Shown here one piece after another: positions 1 through 9,007 of a DNA stretch of 64,000 nucleotides; position 1 is the stretch's first letter, and the number at the start of each line of letters is the position of its first letter. A program made the position numbers and the translations under genes. Under the pieces are notes generated by a model, which saw nothing but the letters and a program-made list of their open reading frames with translations, searched no databases and was not told where the DNA came from. Origin of the DNA: an uncultured Sulfurovum sp. (GTDB taxonomy: Bacteria > Campylobacterota > Campylobacteria > Campylobacterales > Sulfurovaceae); contig CACVAS010000030.1 of assembly GCA_902727855.1 (NCBI GenBank), positions 1 through 64,000 of the forward strand, read 5' to 3'.

Positions 1-141
1 TTTAGTAATTTAGCTCCCACACAGGCTCACTATTTTATAATGGCTTCAACGAGAAAATCAATCTACATCAACCGACTCTACAGTATTATAACTGCTTTCT
101 TGAGTGGTGATTTTATTATACAAACGAGGAAAAAAATATAA
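1..141 (+). CDS. C-terminal end of an unidentified ORF running in from the left edge
   Basis: The first frame is open from base 1 to a TAA at 139-141 and would encode 46 residues ending RKKI. It includes a mildly hydrophobic stretch (YSIITAFLSGDF). I do not recognise the family. It could be the tail of a membrane protein whose body lies outside the window, or chance open sequence. Nothing else in the first 190 bases looks coding. Confidence 0.3.
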   Translation, partial: FSNLAPTQAHYFIMASTRKSIYINRLYSIITAFLSGDFIIQTRKKI

Positions 142-190
142 ATATAAAATTGAGTTATGTTTGTATTTCTTATGTGAAATTAAATCTCTA

Positions 191-202
191 TTTGACTATA
201 AT
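191..202 (+). promoter_or_regulatory. Probable promoter of the ankyrin gene
   Basis: TATAAT at 197-202 is preceded by TTTGAC. The same 11-mer TTTGACTATAA recurs at 2032-2042 ahead of the gene at 2059, which supports a shared sigma-70 type -10 region. It lies about 30 bases upstream of the chosen ATG. Confidence 0.55.
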
Positions 203-231
203 CTTGTAAAACAATATTGAAGGAAAATAGC

Positions 232-606
232 ATGTCAAATACAACATTTGAAACACTAGAAACAATCATCTATCAGAATAATTTAGATGCCCTAAAAAAA
301 GAGATAGCCAATGGTATGGATGTAAACCTACAAAACAAATACGGATGGACACCTCTACACATGGCTATACGTCGTGATCGTCGTGATATGGTTAGTTATT
401 TGCTAGATCAAGGTGCAGATATAGACAAAGTTGATGGTGTAGGCTGGACACCCCTCATGGAAGCAGTGATGGATGATATGCCTGAACTTTGTAAACTTCT
501 CATAGACAAAGGTGCAGATGTCACCATTAAAAATGAACGAGGTGGTTCGGCTCCTATGCTTGTACAGAAGTTTGGACGTACCTCCATGACCCAGTACTTT
601 TCATAA
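232..606 (+). CDS. Small ankyrin-repeat protein
   Basis: A 124-residue protein made almost entirely of about three ankyrin repeats. Typical repeat signatures are visible: GWTPLHMAIRRD near residue 38, GWTPLMEAV near 71, and LLIDKGADV near 89. Ankyrin repeats mediate protein-protein contacts, and the partner is unknown. There is no signal peptide, so it is probably cytoplasmic. An upstream TTG at 217 is in frame, but the ATG at 232 has AAGGAAA just before it and is the better start. It is a single-gene unit with its own promoter and a strong hairpin after the stop. Confidence 0.85.
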   Translation: MSNTTFETLETIIYQNNLDALKKEIANGMDVNLQNKYGWTPLHMAIRRDRRDMVSYLLDQGADIDKVDGVGWTPLMEAVMDDMPELCKLLIDKGADVTIKNERGGSAPMLVQKFGRTSMTQYFS

Positions 607-612
607 AACACT

Positions 613-632
613 AGAAACCTTTTAAGGTTTCT
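613..632 (+). terminator. Hairpin after the ankyrin gene
   Basis: Perfect 9-bp inverted repeat AGAAACCTT / AAGGTTTCT with a 2-base spacer, seven bases after the stop. It is followed by pyrimidine-rich sequence rather than a clean T run. Confidence 0.6.
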
Positions 633-759
633 ACTACCTAGCCTTCTTTCTCTTCACCCCCCCCATTTCTACTTTAAGTACTTTATCAGTTTGAAAGTAT
701 CATAATTAAATAAGGTAGGAAGGAAACATCTTGCCAAAAATAACATTGAAAGAGTACAG

Positions 760-1974
760 ATGAAAAAAGATGTACAACTAAAAAGGGTCATATCTTTACC
801 CTTTCTCATATTTTATGGTGTAGGTACCATTGTTGGTGGGGGATTTTATGCACTTTTAGGAGAAGTCGTTGGTGCAGCCGGATTTTTTACACCCATTGCT
901 CTTATGTTAGCGACACTTATTGCTCTATTTTCTGCACTTTCTTATGCTGAACTCTCTTCTAGGTACCCAGTTAGTGCTGGTGAGGCGTACTATGTGAAAC
1001 AAGCTTTTTCTAGCTCTTCACTATCATTTATGGTTGGGTGGTTAGTCATCTTTACCGGTGTAGTCTCAACAGCAACACTCACCGTTGCTATGGCAGGTTT
1101 TTTAAGTGAACTTTTACATCTCTCACACACAATCTACGTCATAGGTGTAGTTCTACTTATGACGCTTGTCGCAATATGGGGGATAAAAGAATCTGTTTGG
1201 TTTGCTACCATTGTCACAGTCATTGAAGTAGGAGGACTCTTTTTTATCATCTATATAGCCAGTGATGGTTTTTTAAGCCTACAAGAGAATTATGAAGCCC
1301 TTGTACCTCCCATGACTTTAGAAGTGTGGCAAGGCATACTTATTGGGATATTTCTTATCTTTTATGCATTTATAGGTTTTGAAGATATGGTCAATATAGC
1401 CCAAGAGGTTAAAGATGTAAAAAGAACTTTGCCCATAGCTATTATCAGTAGTATATCTATCACTTTTGTACTGTATCTTTTGGTCTCTGTCATAGCAATA
1501 TTTAGTATGGATTTAGAAATATTTGCAAATAGTAAAGCCCCTTTAGCTGAAATTGCCAAGCAAAATGGGCATCTGTCTTACCTTATCGTCTGGTCCATTG
1601 GTATTTTAGCTGGACTCAATGGCGCTTTAGTACAAATAGTCATGGCATCAAGAGTCCTCTATGGCATTTCCCAAAAGAGAGAAAAAATGGAAATCTTTAC
1701 AAGGGTCAACGCCAAAACACAAACACCTATCTATGCAACGATAGTCATAGCCCTTATTGTGTTACTTTTGGCACTTCAATTTGACTTGGTTTTTTTAGCA
1801 AAAACCACAAGTACTATTATATTGGTACTTTTTATATTGATTAACCTGGCACTTATCAAAATTAAAACACGAGATGGCAACCATGATGGGTACACTATTT
1901 CAATATGGTTACCTATATTAGGACTATTGAGTTCTCTTACGATTTTAGTCTTTCATATGATGCATCTTTTTTAA
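760..1974 (+). CDS. APC family amino acid permease
   Basis: A 404-residue integral membrane protein with about eleven or twelve hydrophobic segments. The N-terminal motif GTIVGGGFYALLGE (residues 22-35) is the conserved glycine-rich unwound helix of the amino acid/polyamine/organocation superfamily. These proteins move amino acids or related amines across the inner membrane in exchange or symport; the substrate cannot be read from sequence. It is shorter than many APC permeases (about 450-500 residues). It stands alone between two hairpins. A run of eight C residues lies about 100 bases upstream. Confidence 0.85.
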   Translation: MKKDVQLKRVISLPFLIFYGVGTIVGGGFYALLGEVVGAAGFFTPIALMLATLIALFSALSYAELSSRYPVSAGEAYYVKQAFSSSSLSFMVGWLVIFTGVVSTATLTVAMAGFLSELLHLSHTIYVIGVVLLMTLVAIWGIKESVWFATIVTVIEVGGLFFIIYIASDGFLSLQENYEALVPPMTLEVWQGILIGIFLIFYAFIGFEDMVNIAQEVKDVKRTLPIAIISSISITFVLYLLVSVIAIFSMDLEIFANSKAPLAEIAKQNGHLSYLIVWSIGILAGLNGALVQIVMASRVLYGISQKREKMEIFTRVNAKTQTPIYATIVIALIVLLLALQFDLVFLAKTTSTIILVLFILINLALIKIKTRDGNHDGYTISIWLPILGLLSSLTILVFHMMHLF

Positions 1975-1975
1975 C

Positions 1976-2003
1976 AAAAAGTATGACAATTTGACATACT
2001 TTT
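1976..2003 (+). terminator. Hairpin after the permease gene
   Basis: AAAAGTATG and CATACTTTT form a 9-bp stem around a 9-10 base loop, directly after the permease stop. The right arm ends in TTTT. Confidence 0.55.
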
Positions 2004-2058
2004 ACATCTTTAGCTAAAATAAATACTATGATTTGACTATAACAACAAGGAGCTAAGG

Positions 2059-2385
2059 ATGGACGGGATGATTAAAGTTGCTTACACAGTCATGTGTAAA
2101 AACGATGTAAGTAAAGAAGTGAGTATAACTGAAATATTGGCCAATGAAAAAATAATGAAAGCCATCAAGAGTGAGTTTGCCTCAGGACTGCGTAACTTAG
2201 TACTTTCACAAAAAGAAGAGACACTCATTTTTATTAAAACACAAAAAGAGGTGTTTGAGTTTACTGCGAGTAAAAATGACTTTGCAGACCTACTTGAACT
2301 CTGTGAAGAAGATGCACGAAAACATAAAAGATTTAAAAAAGAGTGTGATGGTGTAGAGTTAGTAGATATTGTTACCATAGATTAA
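2059..2385 (+). CDS. Conserved small protein of unknown function
   Basis: A 108-residue soluble protein rich in Lys, Glu and Asp, with one Cys near residue 13 and two near the C-terminus. There is no signal peptide or membrane segment and I recognise no domain. The ATG is preceded by AAGGAGCTAAGG, and a TTTGACTATAA promoter-like element sits about 20 bases upstream. It ends shortly before the helicase gene and could be cotranscribed with it. Confidence 0.65.
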   Translation: MDGMIKVAYTVMCKNDVSKEVSITEILANEKIMKAIKSEFASGLRNLVLSQKEETLIFIKTQKEVFEFTASKNDFADLLELCEEDARKHKRFKKECDGVELVDIVTID

Positions 2386-2428
2386 GTAAGCTTTACTCCT
2401 ATTTACAGATTTGGGGTATACTTCTCTT

Positions 2429-5275
2429 ATGGCAAAGAAAAAGAAAAAATATCTTATCAAACTAAACAACAAAATACGCAATTATTTTAATGGTCTTCCT
2501 TTTGATGAGGGTGTAGAGACCCTCGGTGATGACAAACTCATAGAGCTTATTATGCTTCTTGAACTTAAGTTACCCTCGCATGAGCATGATGATATGGTAC
2601 GCGCACTTAGACGTGTATGGTCAGAAGAAGGTGCACAAACCCGTGAGATGATCGTCTCATACCTTACTAAAGGTCATAAAGCTGTACACCAAGACCATCG
2701 AGAAAAACACACCGTAGATAAGAAGGTAGATAAGGTAGGCAAGATTTTAAATATTCTTTCTGCTATGGAATACACCCCCCAAGAAGAAAACTTTATTTTA
2801 GAGTCTTTTATAGACGTAAAGCACGCTAAAATCACTCCAGAAAAAGTACGTAATAAACTCATCTATTCACGTATTAAAAATGAATTACTTTTTCTTGAGA
2901 AATCACTAGATGTCACTTTCACTACAAATAATGAAATGGAGTTTTACCATAGCTTTACTTTTACATTAAAAAATATAGATTTCAATAAACTTCTTTTATG
3001 TAGGTCAGAGTCTATTAATTTAGATCAAATTTCAGTCTTAGAGAAAGAAGAAAAACTTACGATATTAAACCAAATAAAAGAGGAAACTTTACATCAAAAA
3101 CGTATGGAATTAGAAACATTTTTAACAATGCTTTTTAAGAGTAAACACCCTTACTTATCTGATGATGAGATTGAGCACTCTCTTAAGTCTATGCCCCCTG
3201 AAAGCGTCTTTTCACATGCCCCTATTACGCTAGAAACCATTGAAAATATATTAATTAATATTAGTCAAAAGTATGATATATTTGAGTCTACTGACCACAT
3301 CATAGTAGAAAAAGAAAAAAGCTATGAACTGTATGGTTCTACACTCTACTATACAACTTCTGTGTCCTATGAAAAGTCTTACTTCTATCACATACTTTGG
3401 CAAGGTAAACCTCTTCCTATCAAAGATGACATCAACAGAGTCAATGATGACTTGTTAGCGCACTTTAAAACGGCTATTGATGTTGTGTTAACAGATATGC
3501 AAATGGTTTCTGAAAAACTAGACTTGTCTATTGAAGTTTTACATGACTTCATTGTGCGTTTTGTAGAGCCTCAAATACGCTCTTCTAGCACATTAAAATT
3601 TAAAGAAAAAACCAAAAGACGTATACTTTTTCATTTTCAAGACTACATTAAACCCCTACTTGAAAAACAAAAACGTGAAGAGTTACTTGCCAAAACCATT
3701 AGAGACTTTAAAAACCTTTTCCCTCTTGCACGAACACTTAAACGTAAAATTGTCTTTCATGTAGGACCTACTAACTCTGGTAAAACCTACCACGCATTAA
3801 AACAACTCAAAGATGCTAGCACTGGGTACTACCTAGCACCTCTACGTTTGTTAGCACTTGAAGGTTATGAAAATCTCAAAAAAGATGGTGTACCTACCTC
3901 TCTTATTACAGGGGAAGAAGAGATTATAGATGAGGAGTCTACACACATCTCCTCTACCATAGAAATGATGAACAGTGCTGTAGATGTTGACGTTTGTGTC
4001 ATAGATGAAATACAAATGATAAGTGACCGTGACCGAGGCTGGGCATGGGCAAATGCACTCATGGGTATACCTGCAAAGAAGGTGATTCTCACTGGTTCCC
4101 AAAATGCACTGCTTGCGGTAGAAGAGCTCTGTGAATATTTGGGTGAAGCACTAGAAGTCATCTACTTTGAACGTAAAAATGAGCTAGTGATGAAGGAAAA
4201 GTCCACATCTATAAAGAAGATAGAACCGCAAACTGCCATAGTAGCCTTCTCACGTCGTGATGTACTCTCTTTAAAACAGCAACTTTCAGAGCGTTACTCC
4301 GTCTCAGTTGTATACGGTAACCTCTCACCAGAAGTCAGACGTGAAGAAGCAAGACGTTTTAGAGAAGCGGAGAGTCAGATACTTGTCTCTACTGATGCCA
4401 TAGCCATGGGACTAAACCTTCCTATAAAGACCCTACTCTTTGCAAAAGACAACAAATTTGATGGATTACGTAGACGAGAGCTTTTACCTACTGAAGTCTC
4501 ACAAATAGCAGGACGTGCAGGACGTTATGGTTTTGAGGAAAAAGGTTATGTTGGCGCCTTAGATGATAATACGCTTAGCACCATTAACGCTGTATTTCAT
4601 GCCCCTCTTCCAAACATTGAGCTGCCAGTTTCAGTCATGGCATCACTAGAGCATGTCATGCTCATAGGAGAGATACTAGAAACAGAAGATGTCACTACCA
4701 TACTAGGATTTTTTGCTGATAACATGGAGTTTGAAGGGCCATTTAGGGCTGCCAATATAGACTCAATGCTTGAGATTGCTTCTATTGTAGATGAATATCA
4801 TCTAGACCTAAAGACACGTTACTTTTTAAGCTGTGCACCTGCGAGTATCTCTTCACCTTACATAGAATCTGTCTTCCATCGTTACATCAAGCAGATAGAA
4901 GCCGGGGGAACAGTACTCTACATACCTCCTCGTGATCTTCCAGCATTTGCACAAACCAATGACATGCTTCTCAATGCAGAAGATAGAGTACGTGAAATAT
5001 CACTTTACTTATGGCTAAGTTTCAAGTTTCCAGATATTTTTCAAGATGTAGACAAAGCACTACAAGCTAGAGTAAGACTCAACAGTTATATAGAGAACTC
5101 TTTACGTCAAGGACACTTTACCAAAAAGTGCCGTCGCTGTTCAAAAGTTTTAGACTTCTCCTATAGATTTAGTATATGTGACGCGTGTCATACACGTAAC
5201 AAATATGGTAATGATAGAAGTAACGATGGTAACGGTGCACCACGAGGAAAGTACCGTAAACGAAGAAGACGATAA
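2429..5275 (+). CDS. Suv3-type superfamily 2 RNA/DNA helicase
   Basis: A 948-residue protein. The C-terminal two thirds is a Ski2-like/Suv3 helicase: Walker A HVGPTNSGKTYHAL (about residue 445), motif II as DEIQMI (about 525), motif III region LTGSQNALL, and motif VI QIAGRAGRYG (about 695). GPTNSGKT is the form typical of Suv3, the mitochondrial degradosome helicase. The first 430 residues match no domain I know. The tail holds two CxxC pairs (CRRCSKVLDF, ICDACHTR), a probable zinc finger, followed by a very basic end. Family knowledge suggests RNA unwinding during decay. An in-frame TTG at 2411 is possible, but MAKKKKKY at 2429 is the more natural start. Confidence 0.85.
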   Translation: MAKKKKKYLIKLNNKIRNYFNGLPFDEGVETLGDDKLIELIMLLELKLPSHEHDDMVRALRRVWSEEGAQTREMIVSYLTKGHKAVHQDHREKHTVDKKVDKVGKILNILSAMEYTPQEENFILESFIDVKHAKITPEKVRNKLIYSRIKNELLFLEKSLDVTFTTNNEMEFYHSFTFTLKNIDFNKLLLCRSESINLDQISVLEKEEKLTILNQIKEETLHQKRMELETFLTMLFKSKHPYLSDDEIEHSLKSMPPESVFSHAPITLETIENILINISQKYDIFESTDHIIVEKEKSYELYGSTLYYTTSVSYEKSYFYHILWQGKPLPIKDDINRVNDDLLAHFKTAIDVVLTDMQMVSEKLDLSIEVLHDFIVRFVEPQIRSSSTLKFKEKTKRRILFHFQDYIKPLLEKQKREELLAKTIRDFKNLFPLARTLKRKIVFHVGPTNSGKTYHALKQLKDASTGYYLAPLRLLALEGYENLKKDGVPTSLITGEEEIIDEESTHISSTIEMMNSAVDVDVCVIDEIQMISDRDRGWAWANALMGIPAKKVILTGSQNALLAVEELCEYLGEALEVIYFERKNELVMKEKSTSIKKIEPQTAIVAFSRRDVLSLKQQLSERYSVSVVYGNLSPEVRREEARRFREAESQILVSTDAIAMGLNLPIKTLLFAKDNKFDGLRRRELLPTEVSQIAGRAGRYGFEEKGYVGALDDNTLSTINAVFHAPLPNIELPVSVMASLEHVMLIGEILETEDVTTILGFFADNMEFEGPFRAANIDSMLEIASIVDEYHLDLKTRYFLSCAPASISSPYIESVFHRYIKQIEAGGTVLYIPPRDLPAFAQTNDMLLNAEDRVREISLYLWLSFKFPDIFQDVDKALQARVRLNSYIENSLRQGHFTKKCRRCSKVLDFSYRFSICDACHTRNKYGNDRSNDGNGAPRGKYRKRRRR

Positions 5276-5285
5276 GCTACTGTAT

Positions 5286-6554
5286 CTAGTCTACTTTCAC
5301 ATGCACTATTTTATTATTTGACAAAATATCAAAGTCATTTGTATTTTTGTTGATACTTACTCTGAGTGTATTATTGTCTAAAAACGTCACATCAAGATCT
5401 GCAGGAAATTGTACATTGGTCAAGATATCTTTATGATGTAAAGGTTTAAAATAGAGTATATGCGATGTCTTAGAAGTAAGTGATAATGTCTCTTCATTTT
5501 TTGTAATGGTATGTAGTTTTTCGTGAAGCACTGTTGTATCAAAATGCCATGAGAGTTTTGTACTTTGTCCTTTGGCGCTATATTCAACCTCTACACGATA
5601 TCGACTATTATAATTTAACCTTTCAAGAGGAAAAAGAACAAACTGTTTATCACTCAAACGTTGATTTGGGTCATTTTGGCTATCCATCAGACGAACATTG
5701 GTTATTTCACTGCCATTGCTATTATATAGTGTAAAAGAATCTAGTTCAACATCATCAAAAAAGTAGTCATTGAATTCAACAGAAATTGGGAAACCACTCA
5801 CAGCATAGTCAGGTAAAGGATCTGGTGATTCCTCATAAAAGACTGTTGGCACATCTTTTTCATTGCTAAATGGATAAGTAATAATTTTAGGATTATATTG
5901 TTTATGTATGTTATTTGCTCTTGCATAACTTCCAGTATCCACGCGATGTTCGTCTTTCTTACAAACGTTATAGATGTACTTTCCAAAGCCGTTAAAGCTT
6001 TTCTTTTGACATAGGTCTACTAAGTTACTATTTCCCATGACATAGACAAAGGCACTTTGCTGTGTCTCTTCTTTGTTTTGTGCTACACCTACACCAATCT
6101 CATCTATGCTAGGGTTTAAAAAACCAAACCTATGGTAAATAGCAGAAAAAAGCCCTTCTATCGAACGCTTAGCAGAGTGACTCCTAGTAGACAAGTTTTC
6201 ACTCACCATGGTTGACTCATAGTTAGCATATATGGTACGATCTTTAGGTTTAACCCCTGTAAAGTATTTTTTGCCACTTGTCTGATAGTGTGAATGGTTT
6301 TGGTTTTCTACCAAGTAGTTCGCGTGTGCTTGAGCAGCTAGAGCGAGTTTATCATTAATGATAAGTGGATTCATCTTCATGGACTTACGTATCGTATTTA
6401 ACCGAAAGTGTGCTTCTGACTTTTCAGAAGAGACATCCATGGGAGGAAGTTCACGTAGTATAATTCCTTTTTGAACCAAAGGTGCATTGGCTCCAGACAT
6501 CTGCCACAATAACGCTATAAATAACGCAGATATCACCATAAAACTTAGTCGCAT
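5286..6554 (-). CDS. Exported CAP-domain (SCP/PR1-like) protein
   Basis: A 422-residue protein with an N-terminal signal sequence (MRLSFMVISALFIALLW), then a CAP domain at about residues 45-170. NPLIINDKLALAAQAHANYL, NHSHY and VSENL are typical CAP landmarks. The C-terminal 200 residues look beta-rich (Ig-like pattern, for example LNYNSRYRVEVEYSAKG). Bacterial CAP proteins are secreted or periplasmic and mostly of unknown function. The ATG at 6554 follows GAGAAGGAAG and is preferred over an upstream ATG at 6587. It converges with the helicase gene, 10 bases apart. Confidence 0.75.
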   Translation of the reverse strand: MRLSFMVISALFIALLWQMSGANAPLVQKGIILRELPPMDVSSEKSEAHFRLNTIRKSMKMNPLIINDKLALAAQAHANYLVENQNHSHYQTSGKKYFTGVKPKDRTIYANYESTMVSENLSTRSHSAKRSIEGLFSAIYHRFGFLNPSIDEIGVGVAQNKEETQQSAFVYVMGNSNLVDLCQKKSFNGFGKYIYNVCKKDEHRVDTGSYARANNIHKQYNPKIITYPFSNEKDVPTVFYEESPDPLPDYAVSGFPISVEFNDYFFDDVELDSFTLYNSNGSEITNVRLMDSQNDPNQRLSDKQFVLFPLERLNYNSRYRVEVEYSAKGQSTKLSWHFDTTVLHEKLHTITKNEETLSLTSKTSHILYFKPLHHKDILTNVQFPADLDVTFLDNNTLRVSINKNTNDFDILSNNKIVHVKVD

Positions 6555-6606
6555 GTACTTCCTTCTCTCTAAATAGCAATTAATCATACAAAAACTAAAC
6601 TAAAGA

Positions 6607-6612
6607 TATAAT
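6607..6612 (+). promoter_or_regulatory. -10 element implying a leaderless transcript
   Basis: TATAAT lies six bases before the ATG at 6619, with no Shine-Dalgarno sequence between. A start site 6-7 bases after the -10 box would fall on the initiation codon itself. Confidence 0.45.
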
Positions 6613-6618
6613 TTAAAC

Positions 6619-7068
6619 ATGAAAAAAATGATTTTAATCTCTGTATTATTAATGGCCATAATATGGCTACTTTCCCCTATAATAACGTATAAATACGATG
6701 AATACTTTAATCCAAGTAATATATCTCAAGTCTACACTAAGTCTAATGATATTCATGATAATAAAACTGTCCAGAAATATTCAGATATAGATATGGATTC
6801 ATATGATCATTTATTATATAAACATGATACAACAAAAACTAAAGTACATAGGGAACCAAGTACAAAAATTATAAAAAGTACTACTGTACTACCGTATAAA
6901 ATAAAAAGTACAGGAAAAAAGTCAAATAGTTTTAAATGTGACCATAGAGAATATTGTAGTCAAATGACTTCTTATGCTGAAGCAAAATTTTTCAACAAAT
7001 ACTGTAAAAATAGTAAAATGGATGGTGACTATGATGGTATACCCTGTGAACGACAATTTAATAAATAA
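6619..7068 (+). CDS. Membrane-anchored protein with excalibur calcium-binding domain
   Basis: A 149-residue protein. Residues 3-22 (MILISVLLMAIIWLLSPIIT) form a signal anchor. A low-complexity Lys/Ser/Thr linker follows, then a C-terminal excalibur domain at about residues 110-147: CDHREYCSQMTSYAEA, then DGDYDGIPCE. The DxDxDGxxCE motif is the EF-hand-like calcium loop of that family, and four Cys are in the expected places. Such domains sit outside the cytoplasm, often joined to nucleases, but no nuclease is present here. It is followed 12 bases later by the pseudouridine synthase. Confidence 0.75.
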   Translation: MKKMILISVLLMAIIWLLSPIITYKYDEYFNPSNISQVYTKSNDIHDNKTVQKYSDIDMDSYDHLLYKHDTTKTKVHREPSTKIIKSTTVLPYKIKSTGKKSNSFKCDHREYCSQMTSYAEAKFFNKYCKNSKMDGDYDGIPCERQFNK

Positions 7069-7080
7069 AGGCTAACATAC

Positions 7081-7950
7081 ATGGCACAACAATACAAAGT
7101 AACCCAAAGAGGTAAACTTCTTCCTTTTTTATTTGAGACGCTTACGACGCATGAAGGTTGGTCTAAAAAAACAGTTAAACAGCGTTTGCAAGGCTCTTCC
7201 GTCTATGTCAATGAACAAGTGCAAACCAAACATGACTATATTGTAAATGTGGGAGATAGTGTGACTATAGGTGTAGCCCAACGTACAGGGTACCACACCA
7301 ATAAACAAGCTTTAAAACTAGAAATACTCTATCAAGATAAAGATTTGATTGCTATCAATAAACCTTCAGGTCTACTCTCTGTAGGTACAAATAAAGAAAA
7401 TAAAAATCATGCCCTTGCCCTACTTCGTACACAACTTACACGAGGAAAACAAAGTGTCAAACTCTGGCCAGTACATAGACTTGACCGTGATACCTCAGGT
7501 ATTTTACTTTTTGCTACCTCTAAAGAAGTGCGTGAAGCAGTGATGGACAGATGGTCAAGCACACAAAAAATCTATTTGGCAGTTGTAGAGGGTAATCTTT
7601 CAAAAGACGCTGACACCATCACACAACCACTAAGACTAGATGAAAAAGAGTACCGCATTCATGTAGGAGCACACAAGGAAGCAAAACCTGCCATCACTCA
7701 CTACAAAACACTAGAGTCTAAAACATCACACTCACTACTAGAAGTAAGCATAGAGACAGGAAGACAACACCAAATACGTGCGCATATGGCATGGATGGGA
7801 CATAGTATTGTAGGAGATGAACGCTATGGTACGAAAGGAGGACGTATGGGACTGCACGCACATACGCTTTCTTTTTCACATCCCATCAGCAAACAAAAAT
7901 TACATTTAACTGTAGATGCTCCAAAAACATTTTACGACTTACTTCAGTAA
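7081..7950 (+). CDS. RluA-family RNA pseudouridine synthase
   Basis: A 289-residue protein converting uridine to pseudouridine in rRNA or tRNA. An S4-like N-terminal region (WSKKTVKQRLQGSSVYVNEQ, residues 22-41) is followed by the catalytic domain. The signature VHRLDRDTSGILLFA (about residue 137) contains the catalytic Asp. ETGRQHQIRAHMAWMGHSIV near residue 226 is the second conserved block. The target site cannot be assigned from sequence. AAGG precedes the ATG. Its last 12 bases overlap the convergent thioredoxin-fold gene. Confidence 0.9.
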   Translation: MAQQYKVTQRGKLLPFLFETLTTHEGWSKKTVKQRLQGSSVYVNEQVQTKHDYIVNVGDSVTIGVAQRTGYHTNKQALKLEILYQDKDLIAINKPSGLLSVGTNKENKNHALALLRTQLTRGKQSVKLWPVHRLDRDTSGILLFATSKEVREAVMDRWSSTQKIYLAVVEGNLSKDADTITQPLRLDEKEYRIHVGAHKEAKPAITHYKTLESKTSHSLLEVSIETGRQHQIRAHMAWMGHSIVGDERYGTKGGRMGLHAHTLSFSHPISKQKLHLTVDAPKTFYDLLQ

Positions 7951-8760
7951 GTGTAAAAAACCTTCTCTATTATTGTACCCTGTAAATTGATGCTTAATGG
8001 TCTCATCATTTGAGTCTAGCACATACAGTATAGGTGTATAGCGTGTTTTTGCAAGTTGTTCTGGAAACTTGTCGCTATTTAAGTTAAGCATTACAGGCGT
8101 ATATTTTTCTTGAATCTTTGCATTAATATCTGCTTTTGAAAGTATACGATTTTCCAGTTTTCTACACCATGGGCAAAAGTTTGTCGTCATAAATACCATA
8201 AGAGGTTTACCCATTTTTTTCGCTTTTGCAAGTGCTGTAGTGTAATTGGTCTCATACTTCATGTGTGTAGCAAAGTCCTCATGCTCAACCACATTTTTAG
8301 AGTTAGATATCTTTTTATTGTCTTCTTTGTGTTGTAGAAGAAACCTTTGTAACATCTCTTCACTCGCATCAACCAGTTGCTCTTCTAAATCTTCTACATC
8401 TTTAGCAGGGATAATACGTTTTGCATCCACATAGGTCATTGCAAACACTTTACCCTTAGAGCCTTCTCTTTTTACATATTCACCCAAACCCAGTTCTACT
8501 CTTACCGCTTTTGTATCTCCTAAAGAGAAGTCTGTAAGCATCAGTCCTAGTACCCGAGATGGGTTCCCTTTTACATTAATGCCAAGTTCGGCAGAGGTGG
8601 TTAAAAGGGTCTCTTTTAACACCTTGTCATGTCTTTTGTCTATCTGCATGGACATATTTGCCACAATTGGGTCATATGAGTCTACACCCGTGAGTACATA
8701 AAAGCTTTGCGCATAGATTATGCTTGTTGAGAGTATCGTAAAAAGTAGAGATTTTATCAT
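7939..8760 (-). CDS. Periplasmic thioredoxin-fold protein with CPWC motif
   Basis: A 273-residue protein with a signal peptide (MIKSLLFTILSTSIIYAQSF). The N-terminal half (about 20-130) is an unrecognised domain. The C-terminal 110 residues form a thioredoxin-like fold, with redox motif TNFCPWCRKLEN near residue 195 and the usual cis-proline region as RYTPILYVLD. This is the DUF255/SoxW-like pattern of periplasmic thiol reductases. A role in disulfide reduction or isomerisation, perhaps for cytochrome or sulfur-oxidation proteins, is inference. AAGGCAATTTA precedes the ATG. The gene overlaps the RluA-type gene tail to tail. Confidence 0.75.
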   Translation of the reverse strand: MIKSLLFTILSTSIIYAQSFYVLTGVDSYDPIVANMSMQIDKRHDKVLKETLLTTSAELGINVKGNPSRVLGLMLTDFSLGDTKAVRVELGLGEYVKREGSKGKVFAMTYVDAKRIIPAKDVEDLEEQLVDASEEMLQRFLLQHKEDNKKISNSKNVVEHEDFATHMKYETNYTTALAKAKKMGKPLMVFMTTNFCPWCRKLENRILSKADINAKIQEKYTPVMLNLNSDKFPEQLAKTRYTPILYVLDSNDETIKHQFTGYNNREGFLHLLK

Positions 8761-8820
8761 TAAATTGCCTTCATTGGAGTGTGTGTATTATAGCATAAAG
8801 ATGTCTACTTCAACTCCTAG

Positions 8821-8970
8821 AGTCTGAAGTATTTGTATACGTCTAAACGGAACTTTATAGCTTATGCCACGAATGAATTTAGAACAGGAAGAACAGTGAA
8901 AAATGCTTCTTCTGTGAGGAACGATTTTTATGAAAAACGGTTTGAGAGTGGCATATTATCTAAGATCTAA
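8821..8970 (+). other. Open 49-codon fragment in the gap before the type III system
   Basis: A frame open from 8821 to TAA at 8968-8970 encodes a plausible protein-like stretch (SKRNFIAYATNEFRTGRTVK, then KRFESGILSKI). It has no ATG and no ribosome binding site. It may be the broken tail of a lost gene or simply chance. The rest of the 247-base gap holds only the promoter region of the thioredoxin-fold gene. Confidence 0.2.
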
Positions 8971-9007
8971 ATTTAATATAGCAAACTTTTAAGATTTAAT
9001 TAAATTT

